Below are positions 51,545-62,484 of a DNA stretch of 64,000 nt, one piece after another. The DNA is from Ascarosepion bandense. Its lineage: Eukaryota > Mollusca > Cephalopoda > Sepiida > Sepiidae. How positions within the stretch are numbered: position 1 is the first letter of the stretch; the number at the start of each line of letters is the position of its first letter. The stretch is from assembly GCA_037127315.1 (NCBI GenBank), contig JBBBDQ010001454.1:3004390-3068389 (forward strand), given 5' to 3'. Both the position numbers and the translations under genes were made by a program. Under the pieces are notes generated by a model. The model was not told the DNA's origin. It was given only the letters and a program-made list of their open reading frames with translations, and made no database searches.

Positions 51545-51596
51545 GAGAATTATTCTTTCAAAAAATACGCCTGTATTTTTTGAAAGAATAATTCTC
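51545..51596. repeat. Perfect palindrome, 24-bp arms
   Basis: gagaattattctttcaaaaaatac (51545-51568) and its exact reverse complement (51573-51596) are separated by gcct. The right arm is the tip of the 64-bp terminal repeat described next. Confidence 0.9.
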
Positions 51597-52046
51597 CATG
51601 TAAAAGTGATTATTTTGAACTTATCTTTAATGACAAAAAAAGAAGATAATAATTCGAATTCTTCATCTGAATTGAGTGATTTGTTTGAATTTCGAAATCC
51701 ATTAGAATTTTATTTTGTATCGTTCGCTTATTTTATCTCTGTTTTCACATCAGCAACATTTTATTATTTTATTACATCTCGTTTATTTTGGCTTTAATCT
51801 TTTCTTCTGCAAAGACACCTAATTTGTCACTGAATTTCTTTTTTCAACTGCCTTTTGCTTAGGGCATTTTATTGCAATCCCGATTTTTGCCTGTTGATCT
51901 TATTTTATTTTTGCTTCTTATTCCTCTTAGATTTTGAAAGCAATTTATTACAGATTTGGCCGCTATATTATTTTTCTCCTTTTGAATTATCATTATTATT
52001 ATTATTATTATTACTACTACTACTAACCATATAAATAAAACTGAAG

Positions 52047-52101
<55 letters not shown>

Positions 52102-52336
52102 TTCACTATTAACATACACTTCAACATCTTTCATCCGATTTGTTTCAAGACTTACATACCCCTCATAAATGTATTATTCTACACAACAAAGAAAAAGAAT
52201 ATGCGCTTGGCCTCTGGGTTTAATCTTTGTTTTAATTTTTTATTTTCAAGTATTTTTTGTTGTTGTTGTTGTTAAAGATAAGTTCAAAATAATCACTTTT
52301 ATATGGAGAATTACTCTTTCAAAAAATACAGGCGTT
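51567..52336. mobile_element. Candidate non-autonomous DNA element with 64-bp terminal inverted repeats
   Basis: Left end 51567-51630 starts acgcctgtattttttgaaag. It is matched in reverse complement by 52273-52336 with about two mismatches in 64. The interior (about 640 bp) is AT-rich with a TG run (52049-52101) and no transposase frame. A clear target-site duplication is not visible, because the left flank is itself an inverted copy of the tip. Confidence 0.65.
52049..52101. repeat. (TG)n microsatellite
   Basis: A TG run of about 26 units inside the candidate element. Confidence 0.95.
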
Positions 52337-52339
52337 ATC

Positions 52340-55300
52340 TCCTGTATTTAATCTCTGCAGATGTGTGTCGTATAAAAAATAAAAGTAAACATATACTCTT
52401 CTCATTCCATGTAACGCTGGCTACTTACTGCTAGTTTTAGTAAAATTTTCACGTCTTTTATCTGAAGTTTGCAGGAAAATAAGCCCTTTTTATACTATTG
52501 AACATATTGTATTTTGAGATATTTTTTCTAAGTATGTGATTTGTATTCATGAGTATATTCTGCATCTCAGACAGTGAGAACTTTTATTTGATTTTTAAAA
52601 GTTTTTCCTGGTGCTCCTATCACTACTAGACTGGTAGCTTTGTTTAAAATCCTCCCTTTTGCAATTTATATTTCCATGAACCTTGAAATTCATGCCTGAA
52701 ACTTTAAAACTCTTTTACTATTATATCTATCATCTTGTTAGTACGATGGATGTGCATAGTGGTACCCTATGCCACTTTAACATTTTCACCTCTAAGCACC
52801 AGATTCATGTCCGTACCATTGTTCTGCGTGTGAATCTCTTGAACATGAATCCATAGATTAAATTGGAGTCTAACATCTTCTAATTTGTATTTTTCTTCTT
52901 ATTTCTAGATCTTCATTCTCCTGTCTGTTTTCAAACACACGTAATTCGTTTCTCAGGGAAGTAAGTCTTTCTCTTGTGTTATTTGCTGAAAGGATTCGTG
53001 TCAGTAACATCGAGTTGTTCTGCTTTTGTTTTTGGATTCTCCATGACTATAAAAATCGGCTTCATACTTCGAAAACATTCTATTATCTCTCTACTGTTGA
53101 ATTCTTTAAAGCCTACATTCTTTTGCTATGATATTTACATTTCTCTTTTCTCTTATAACTGATTCTCTTTCTGTAATCATTTATATTTTGTCGATTAACC
53201 ATGCGGTTGAATTTTCCTATTTCTTTTTTTGTTTTGTTTTTTGGTAGATTCCCGTCTTTACATCATTTTTTTTAAATTTCTTCTCTAGCCTTATTTCAAA
53301 CCTGCTTTTGCATACTTCTGGGAGTTTTTGTTGTTGTTGTGTATGTGAGTGTGTTTTTGGGTGCACGTGTATGTGTGAGTGCGTGTGTGTGAAGTTTAGA
53401 AAGGCTTTGCTACATTTCAGTAACTACATTTACTCCTGTGTCTATTAAGTGGCTGAAATAATTTATTAACGTCTTCCATTTCAATCTATTTCTTTCCGTT
53501 CATATTCCGCAGTGATATATGTCTTTTATTTTCTATAATTTTGTTTTTAGCCGATTTTGTTGCAGTTTTTCTTCTGTTCTATCTAACTATCCACCTGGAA
53601 TGGAAAAGCTGAGGTATTTTTTTATTTTTTTGTTTTGTGGGATATCTTTTCCTTTTTTGTTTTTGTTTTTTAGTTAGTTTCATCAAAATTGCTTGTTTCA
53701 TTACATATTTTTACTGAATGAAAACTGAAGTTCTTAATTTTCTATATTTTTCGTGTCTATTGCATTCTATGCAAATCGCCATACTTTTTACATAAAGCAA
53801 AAACATTTTCTTTTCAAAGCCTCTGTTTTGCTACAGAAAGTGTAGTATCCATACTGCATATTTCTGACATGTTATAGCATTCTTCTTTCGATATAGAGGT
53901 TGTTGTCATTCTAGCTTCACTTGTGGAGTAAAATTAGCAATAACACGGGCACACTGTCGTGTGCTATCAAAGAAAAATCTGTGAAAAATGACGCGGAAGG
54001 TAGATGGATGACGACCGGATCCCTCTTGTTCCTTCTGACATATAAAAATACTATGTATCAAGTTTGATACAATCTTTATTGTATTATTTATGAATATTGA
54101 AGTAGCTGGGAAATATACTATCAGTGATTCTAGCAAGAAGATAAAAGGCATCTTCCATTATTAAATCATCGACAGAGTGCTATCAAATCTAAGTATTCAT
54201 TTTTCCTCATACTTCATGAGAAAGGATTATTGTACATCACAAACAGCTTACATATTTATTTAGTTCCAGTCAAAAAGAACGATGTGAAATAAATTAAAAA
54301 CTATTTTTTGACAAATATTGATATAAAATAAAAATGTTTACAAATAGAATGTATTTTGGATAAATATGAATATAGAAGATGGTGTGTGTGAGAGAGATAG
54401 AGAGAAAGAGAGAGAAAGTGAGAGAGAGTGAGAGAGAGTGAGAGAGAGTAGTTATAGTGTACACACCCTAACATTATTCGATTATGAACATAAATTAATA
54501 TTTTCATCATTCTTATTAAACTTTTAATGCCATTATCTATATTAATATTACATTAAATTTTAATGCCATTATTTATATTAATATTACATTTACTTATATT
54601 CATTTTACTCTCTAATTTCCGCAATGAATGATCCACATGGATGTACCAAAAGTTATTGAATTGGATCAATGTATCGTGTATGAACTATTCTGTAACTTGA
54701 AATTTCTCAACCCATAATGCCTTGCACAGAAGAAATTTCAACTTTAAGCAAAAATAAAATATATTCTTTCACGTGAAGTCAGAAATTAGAGATTATTGGA
54801 AAACTGAACGAAGCTCCGAATTCGTTGAATTTGCAAATTAACAAATAAAGATTGCCTAATCTGAACCAAACAATAAAACTTGCACTTGAAGATGATCCAC
54901 TAAACACTCTCACTTCGGATGACTTTAAGTAATGTGTATATAAAGACGCTAATAATTGCAAAATTATTCAACAGTAGAAAATGATTTGCATTGTATAGAA
55001 ATAAAAGAAAAATCAAATTATTCTAATAATAGTGAAAATGATGACGAAGACTAGGAGGACTCAGTAGTGAAAGCTCTTGATGAAATCATGAAATTTATGG
55101 AGAAAAACATCTTTGTTCAATAGCACAAAATGTACAAGTACACGTCATTTGCAGAAATACCTTACTTGAAAAAATTAAGACAGAAAAGTAAGTGAAAATA
55201 ATATTTACCTATTAATTCAACTTCTAAGATTTTACTTTTCAATTTTATGTTTAAATTTTAGTTTAAATTGTATTAAATTATTACTGAAAGAAATACTGCA

Positions 55301-56500
55301 TATCTTATTAGTAAAGAAATACTGCATATTTTATTACTGGTTGAATTGTTTAACTGACAGACACGGCTCTTAGCATACTATATATTAACATACTAACAAA
55401 TTGTGGCGGACGAATAGATCTCTTATTATAGTATAGATTAGTCACGTTGAATTCTGGAAATGTTAGTCAAAATGATTGAAGAACGGTCATTTTGATGATT
55501 GACTGATTTGCGTTCAGTTTACAGGTCACGTGTTAATTTATTATGAGAAATTTTATATTTTCTTAAGCATTCTGTTTAATTTATTCAATAGTTGTATTAG
55601 TTGCTTTTAAAAAACATGGATACGTACTTACTGCTGAGTGAATTCATACCAGCCATTTTTACGAGTTTATAAACTAAAGCCATCACAATCATATATATTT
55701 TCGTTTAAAAACAGTTGTTTATACTAGTTAGTAGTAAAAGGACATATGAACTAGATTTAATTTAGACTAATATTATACCCCAAGAACTGAAGTAGGTTAG
55801 CCTCACTAATAACCCGGTAGTTATTCTGGAACGGGCTAAACTACAACCGAGTACATTTTAGGAGGTTAATCTGGGTTTCCAGACTGATTATTAATTTTTT
55901 TTCTCTCTATGCATCTGCTGGGTTAAATTTTTTTTTCTCTCTATGCATCTGCTGAGTTAAATTTGATTTCATATTACAAATATTTTGATCGCACCGTCAT
56001 TTTGTATTAAAAATTATTCTTTTTCTGATATGAAAAAAAAATATTGATAAATCTGATGGCGATGTTCCTTACACAGGACTTTGTTACATATGCCTTAACA
56101 CCTAAAAATGTCGAAATGACACAATGAATTACTTTTCTAATTTTCTTTTGAAAACACAAAATCACATTGAAACAGAAGAAAACGACTAGTCAAATTAAGG
56201 AAAATTTAAGAGAAAAAATACGAGCAAATTTTTATAATCACAAAACTGAATAATTTATGAGAGGCAATGTTGACTAATTAATATAATTTACTTTAAAATG
56301 AGCTTTCAAATTTATCTTGGCTTTGTTTCAATTGTTCTGATTATTATTATTAGTAGTAGTAGCTGTAGCAGTAGTAATGAGACACTCCATGATCTTCTTC
56401 CAAGCTATTCAGAAATAATCTCTGGACAGTCATGTTCGCCTACATTTATATAAAATAAAATAACAAAAAAAAACGACAATAAATTTTTTTTAAAAATGAG
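52340..56500. other. AT-rich DNA, small tandem duplications, no clear gene
   Basis: It contains an AGAGAGTG-type purine tract (about 54387-54450). There is a 36-bp tandem duplication at 54522-54589 (ttttaatgccattatYtatattaatattacatt). A duplication of about 30 bp lies near 55285-55345 (agaaatactgcatatYttatta). A duplication of about 34 bp lies at 55896-55963 (ctctctatgcatctgctgRgttaaat). Peptide scraps at 54780-55190 might derive from a pogo/Tigger-type transposase, but weakly. Confidence 0.55.
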
Positions 56501-56508
56501 TGTTCAAA

Positions 56509-56898
56509 CTAATAATAACTGATGCCTTTATTTAACAGAGAGCAAGTTTCATAGATACTCCAGCAATCTTCATTAACTGTTTCGAGATCATTCAGTCTTT
56601 CCGAGAAAGAATAAATGGTTTCGATTCTTACGTGATTTTCAATTCTAGAGTCAACGGAACCCTTTCCAGTGCTCTTAAAAGGTCTGTTAAAATTGTAGCT
56701 TCCATGTCTCACTGTTTTCCTTTTTTTTAGCAAGGTCGAGATAATTACCGCGCTTTTTGCTTTTTTTGAGATCCGTTCAGTGATTTTCCGAAACAGCGAA
56801 ATATGCTTTCTAGCATATTTATTTATTTGTTTATTTATCTGTTTACTTATCACTACCAGATCCGGTCTGCTAGCCTGGATCTGGTAGTGATACGTCAA
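56509..56898 (-). CDS. Unrecognised open frame of 129 codons
   Basis: The frame begins MTYHYQIQASRPDL and is rich in Lys/Arg in its first half and Glu/Asp in its second. No domain, signal peptide or membrane segment is visible. It is longer than most chance frames in this AT-rich DNA. However, no splice or expression signal supports it, and the start lies in a 16-bp-arm hairpin. It may be a chance frame or a scrap of a repeat. Confidence 0.15.
   Translation of the reverse strand: MTYHYQIQASRPDLVVISKQINKQINKYARKHISLFRKITERISKKAKSAVIISTLLKKRKTVRHGSYNFNRPFKSTGKGSVDSRIENHVRIETIYSFSERLNDLETVNEDCWSIYETCSLLNKGISYY
56848..56892. repeat. Perfect hairpin, 16-bp arms, 13-nt loop
   Basis: tatcactaccagatcc (56848-56863) is exactly complementary to ggatctggtagtgata (56877-56892). 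Confidence 0.9.
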
Positions 56899-57261
56899 TT
56901 TCAGTATTCCAGATAATTTTTATTCTCGAACACATATTTTGGTGCGTGCATATATTTAGTCTGTATAGTAAAAATTCAGTCGATTGCAAATTCCCAACTG
57001 GATTCTATTCTTTCCCCAATCATATTTACTATTCTTGTCTTCTTCTCTGCTAATTTATTTACAATTGTCTCTTAAATGTAAGTGTCTTATCTTTATTTAT
57101 ACATAGTCTACATTTTCTTTTCTCCAGTGTTTTGTCTTTTATTTGTCTTCATATAGTTTATTCTTTGGGTTTCGTTATAGGTCACCTCAGTTTGGCTCTC
57201 TTTAGGTTAGCCTGACGTCGATTTATCTAACTTCTAAAGTGTCCTTATATTTGCTTAGAAA

Positions 57262-57560
57262 TTTTTTTTTTTTAATCATATCACCCCAAGCAAGGCGATA
57301 ACGCAACTGATGCGCAGGGGGCTACGTAAGGGTAAAAAGAATGGAAAAGAGAAAGCCGGAAACCACATCATAAACAGGGAACAAGGGATGCGCCTCTTCA
57401 CCTGTTCAGTAGACGTGGGTGGAGTGTGAACCGGGCGATAGTTTAGTCTATCTACTCCAATTGGAAAAAAAAATAAAAGTGAAAAGATTGGAAAAGAGAA
57501 AACCGGAAACCGCATCCTAAACAGGAAACAAGGGATGAGCCTCTTCACCTGTTCAATATT
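57262..57560 (-). mobile_element. SINE-like family B copy with internal 147-bp duplication
   Basis: A T-run (57262-57273) precedes atcatatcaccccaagcaaggcgataacgcaactgatgcgcagggggctacgtaa. A block of about 77 bp at 57336-57412 (aatggaaaagagaaagccgg...cctcttcacctgttcagtag) recurs at 57483-57559, offset by 147 bp. The copy is therefore a partial dimer. It is very close to the 37.9-kb copy. Confidence 0.75.
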
Positions 57561-57789
57561 GTTAATTTTATTCATTTTCTCCGTTTTTGATATCATTTTT
57601 CCATTGTTGGTTCCGTGATGAAGATAACCTTAGTTTGTCTTTTGTATCGGGTTTTTATTTCATCAGTTTATTTTTATTCTTCTTGTGTCAGGTTTGCTGT
57701 TGTGTGAGCGGTGAGTGAAGAAATTAGAAAATAAGTATTCTGGTGAAATGCTGCCAGATATTTAATAGAGATGCACCAGAAGACGTATA

Positions 57790-58080
57790 GTAACAACAAT
57801 CTACAAAAATGTTTGATGACCAACACTGAGAATGTACAATGTCTACAGTCAGTTGAGTGTCTCTTTTGATCCTTGGCTGACTAGACAGAAGATTCTCCCG
57901 CAGTAGGTTGCCGTTTCTTTCTGCGGTAGACTGGTTGCAGATCAAGGCTATAGAACGCAACACGTAGCTGGAGAGAGAGAGAGAGAGAGAGAGAGGATTA
58001 ATTAATACCTTTCCTAAGGGTATTTTCACGTAAGTGAATACAGTGAATACAACTGGAATTCCAACAATTCGAATAAACAC
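57790..58080 (-). mobile_element. tRNA-derived SINE, family A, copy lacking its head
   Basis: It shares cagtcagttgagtg, agaagattctcccgcagtaggttgcc, ctgcggtagactggttgc and gtaagtgaata...actggaatt with the 34-kb copy. A GA run (57971-57994) has expanded in the body. The A box and most of the B box are gone. Confidence 0.65.
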
Positions 58081-58689
58081 AGAGACACACTACAGAGAAG
58101 TTAAATTCAAGTGTAATGATATTGTTGAAAAGGCTAATCTGAAGAGTACTGAATAAGAGACTTAATCTCTCATACAAAAAGTTATTGTTTCTTTACCACT
58201 GGATATTGTCAATTAATATCGGCGCAAGGGTGAATGATTTGAGGCGTTTTCTCTAAACATGGATTTTCTTCTCGCGAGGATGTGACAGACTTACTTTCCT
58301 TTTTCTCAATTTGTGTCGGACGCTTTTATATCTTTCTGTCACGCGTACACATCCTAAGCGTAACTGGGCTTGACTACATGTTTACATATCTGAGCAACCA
58401 CTGAAATCTTTTAAGGCCTACTTCTGCACATGGTGTCTAGACTGAAAACTCTCAGGCCAACCCTTTGATGCACTTGACTCCTTTGTTTGTCTGATGCGAT
58501 ATTTAGTAAAAAATCTACTTTGATAACTCTTAATCTTATTGCGGTTTTCTCAGATCAGCTGTAAAAACAAATGTTCCTTATTGATATTAAATCAGATTCG
58601 GACCACCTACTATTTCTTCCTGTCGAACTACTACACAAGTAATAGACTTGTTTGGATTTTGTATATGTTTTAAAAGTTATACTCATAAT

Positions 58690-58970
58690 CATTAGTTAAA
58701 TGCCATACGCGATATACACTGAAAATGTACAAAGACTACAATCATTTAATTGCCATACGGGGCATACGCTTGGATGATCATATCACTTTCGATTTATGAC
58801 TGGCCAGGCAAAACATTTTCTTGCAGTTGGTTACCATTTCTTTCTAGTGTACAGTAGTTGCCAACCAAAGCTATAAGAATATATGTCCTGCTTTTCAACC
58901 CTTATCTGAGGGAAAAGAAATGCATTCATACCTCCTCCAAGTGTTTTTGCGCGTACGTGCATGTTCATAT
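58690..58970 (-). mobile_element. tRNA-derived SINE, family A, old copy
   Basis: Diverged matches include aattgccatacggggcatacgcttggatgatcatat, ttgcagttggttaccatttctttct and gttgccaaccaaagctata, followed by a cttYtccaagtgtttttgcgcgtacgtg ending. No head is left. Confidence 0.55.
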
Positions 58971-60059
58971 TAAGGTAAATGATATGTTTTTATATAAGTG
59001 ATTTAGAACAATATTATATAATTACACTGAAATATTATTTACTATATTTTCATTAACTTTGCGATGTGATAAAAACATTCTAAGTTTATCTTTTGTTCCG
59101 TTCACCAGTCAAAAGAAACGCCTGGCTCAGATATGAACCATTTTGGAAGAACTTTTATTTTTCGCAGTTAGGAATTGTTTTATGTTGGTAATTGTCCGGG
59201 CCGCCATAAATATGGATTCAGTTTCTGTTGTGCAGAGATTCTCTTCGTAATTATATCCATATAATCTTTTTTTGCTTAAATGGTTGTACACTTAGTTTTC
59301 TTTCCATTTTTGGATTCTCATTTGGGAATTCAATTCTTCTTTACTGATTCGTTCTTCCGTTAGTTCTAATGAAAATTTGCTTCTTGCAATTTCCTGTTCT
59401 TTCTCATTCCAAAAATATCTTGTCTCTATAATTCTTGTTTGTCCTTATTTTTATGCTATGTATTTTAGTTATTTTCTATTAAAGTGCTCTGCGAAGTTAT
59501 ATTTTTACTAGTTTCATTAATTTTGATAATTTCGGAATGGCAATCATTCCTCTTGGTTCCTTTTTTCTTTTAAAATCACATTAAAAGAAAATAAGAAGCA
59601 AATCAGTACCGAGTGGAAAATTTTACACATTCGCGTTAATATCTTAGTCCGACAATTAAGTATTGTACTTTCTTCATTTCTCCAGATTACGAATAGCCAG
59701 ACATAACAAAATATGGCTACAACACACAACTGAAGCACAGTTGTTTAATTTTCTTTAAAAATTATTTACGATTTTTCAACGTGTTCTATTATTTCAATTT
59801 GTATCAAATATACAGGACAATTATTTCTTTAAAATTTGCAAACAATAACGGTTCCAAAGAGTAAAATTTCCTTTCTTTGATACTTGTTTTCCTAACATTG
59901 TACATTTTAAGCTTGTTGCTAATTCACTTGATTAAAATAATAACTTTTTTCCGACTGGAATTGTTTTTCAGATCTGCGATCTCCATATCCGTGTCGTTAT
60001 ACATTACACAACCTGCACATCTAAGCTTCTGATATATTCAAATGGTTTCCTATCGAGAT

Positions 60060-60265
60060 AGTAACGGGATCGACGTTGCTTAACTTTGGTGATCGTACGA
60101 GAACAGGTGTTTCGACGTGATATGGCTGTAAGTCAGAATAGCAGGTATCAGACTGGAGCAGTACAGGGAAGCGACCATTTTTCCAGTATCTCTAGCAATC
60201 GGTCGTATGCCTGAGTTCCACTTGTGGTTTGGGTTTAGTATAAGTCCCAGAAAGAACAGGATCTC
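60060..60265 (-). pseudogene. CR1/Jockey-like LINE, family 1, short fragment
   Basis: On the minus strand FLGLILNPNHKWNSGIRPIA followed by RDTGKMVASLY resembles the segment just before YLYKSTIRPC in the copies at 0.9 and 26 kb (there WNSYIRSIAK...MAGSL). Short and degenerate. Confidence 0.5.
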
Positions 60266-60504
60266 TCTAAAATATCACCTTTTTATCAAAGCAGATGAAA
60301 ATTCACAATAAGAAATATATGAGAATAACAATAGCATAAGCAATAGAGTCACTTTCTCACTGGCGCAATGTTGTCTTCCCTGTGTCTCTTCTACAAATAT
60401 TTTCACGGCTTCTGCTCCGATTAACTTAGCTCCATGGTACCCCCCTATGTATGAATTTACTCGAGCCACAAGATTAGCAACTAGGTGTGAAACCAATAAA
60501 GTGT

Positions 60505-60830
60505 AAACGCACATTCTACTCCATCAGCTTCGTTTCTCGCACTTCCCTCCTGTGGAATTTCTTTCCGTTAACTTGCTTCCCTGACAGCTACAATCTCCAG
60601 TAATTTAAATGTATCGCCAATAGTCATCTATCTCACTTACTTGCATCCCCTCTTTGATGCTCCTTTCTCTGTCAATTCAACTCTCATCAGTATTTTCACG
60701 CTTCTCTTACTCAATTCCTGACACCCCCTATAACCTGTCACTCTTTCTCATAACTTTCCTCCAATGTAACCCCCTGCGAACCAGTGGCAGTAAACTGCTT
60801 TGCTTGGGGCGATATGATTACAAATAATTT
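60505..60830 (+). mobile_element. SINE-like family B copy, opposite orientation
   Basis: Its right end reads ccccctgcgaaccagtggcagtaaactgctttgcttggggcgatatgatt, the reverse complement of the other copies' left end. The interior (tgacagctacaatctccagtaatttaaatgtatcgccaatagtcatc) matches 40.9 kb and 7.6 kb. It is the fullest copy in this orientation. Confidence 0.75.
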
Positions 60831-61134
60831 GAAGGCAAATGAAAGTAGACATTTTCTAAAATAGCGGAATCGACTTTAACAAAATACGAAAACTGTTTAT
60901 TCCGTGTTTATGTCAAGAGAGTAATGTTTTAATAATTATTATATGCAAATTAATCTCTTGATTTACAAGATCCTCTCTTAGTTTACGGCAACACAAGAGC
61001 CATTGTGTTTCGATGTTTGTTTTTAAGGACCTCGTTAGGTTGACGAGATGCTAATAAGCAAGCGCTGAAACACAACAGATCTTATGTTGCAGTAAACTAA
61101 GTTTTTATTATAAACACTTATAATAAAAAATATT

Positions 61135-61135
<1 letters not shown>

Positions 61136-61187
<52 letters not shown>

Positions 61188-61221
61188 GTAAGGTTTCTCA
61201 TTATTTTTTATCTATCTCAGT

Positions 61222-61272
<51 letters not shown>
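61136..61272. repeat. (ATCT)n followed by (TA)n-(TG)n
   Basis: About 13 ATCT units (61136-61187), then after about 35 bp a TA-to-TG composite run (61221-61272). Confidence 0.95.
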
Positions 61273-61274
<2 letters not shown>

Positions 61275-62126
61275 TTCCTTGTTACAGTTAGTTGGGTAGA
61301 AGATTGGTACCTAAGTACCTTACATTCTCCTAGGAATTACGATAAAAAGTGCAATACACCGATATTCTACTCTGTAATGGAATTTGCTTGTTCTTTAATA
61401 AATATATAAATTTGCTGTGGGTACGTAGCAGGTCAGACTGGGCGGTAAGTGGTTTTGAGTCTGAATTCAAAAGCTCCAGATATGAGTTAAATAGCCTCAC
61501 TGACCAGTAGATGGCCAAACGTGGTGAGAACGCTTACACTTTGGAAGATATGGTCAATCAGGAAACAGTTCGTCAAAGAATCGAGAGCGATCTGGATAGA
61601 TTTTAATGTGCTTTCATCCCTGATAAATTTATATTTGCATATTTTCTTACTATCATATACTATTCAGACGCATGACAAATCCTACATAGATATATAGAAA
61701 TATATGTATACATACGTGTGTATATATGCGTGGTAGAAGTTTTCATTATACGTGCACGTCTTTTAATGTTAGAATGATCTACATGTGTCTGTGCCGGTAT
61801 TTCTATGAAAGTACAGATTTGCATACATTCGGCATAATATTAATATGAAGCTATATATATATACTTATTTCTTATTCATTGGCATTATATATGTAAGGTG
61901 ATGTATTTATGCATTTGTTTATGTACATCGAACCAATATCTGCTTCCTTGTGATTTAATATAGGCCACAAGAAATTTGACATTTGATTCACTTGTGCAAT
62001 AATATTCGAGGACATCATCTCTTGAATTAGGACATTAGGATGTCTAATCGACTAAAACAGGACAGCATGCCAATATTTATGTAATCCCATTTTGGTTTCA
62101 CAATTCGTTTTATTCGAAATTAGAGG

Positions 62127-62128
<2 letters not shown>

Positions 62129-62180
<52 letters not shown>
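62129..62180. repeat. (AAT)n microsatellite at the 5' side of the R4-like element
   Basis: About 17 AAT/TAA units, the only long AAT tract in the window. It ends exactly where the non-repetitive sequence leading to the LINE frame starts. The poly-Asn or poly-Tyr frames across it are artefacts. Confidence 0.95.
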
Positions 62181-62181
<1 letters not shown>

Positions 62182-62259
62182 GCGATTGGAATTACAACGA
62201 GAATGGCGTGCTTTTCTGAGGCTCCTGAAAACCGTCTTTCTCCTTGAATTCCAATCGCG
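62181..62259 (+). promoter_or_regulatory. Stem with 13-bp arms at the presumed 5' end of the R4-like LINE
   Basis: cgcgattggaatt (62181-62193) is exactly complementary to aattccaatcgcg (62247-62259), with 53 nt between. It begins immediately after the AAT tract, so if the element starts there its transcript would start with this stem. A role as promoter, RNA structure or processing signal is only inferred. Confidence 0.6.
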
Positions 62260-62484
62260 TCTATGTCAGATGTTGCTTGGCAGCCCATTTAGGAGAAGGA
62301 AAACTCCGAACAACAACCCGCAACTCAAGGTGTTAATCGTGCCGAGGAGTGAATGGCTACTGCGTTATGAGGTCACAAACGATCCCCTACAGGCTTCGGG
62401 ACCCTGTTTCTAAAAGACCGTTACCCAACGTGCCGGGCAACTTTGGGTGGACTTTTGGACCCGTGCGTCACTCGTGGGAAAAAC

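Noticed and set aside
62126..62413. Frame starting with poly-Asn, and the minus-strand poly-Tyr frame
   Set aside because: Both are translations of the (AAT)n tract running on into the 5' region of the LINE. There is no domain.
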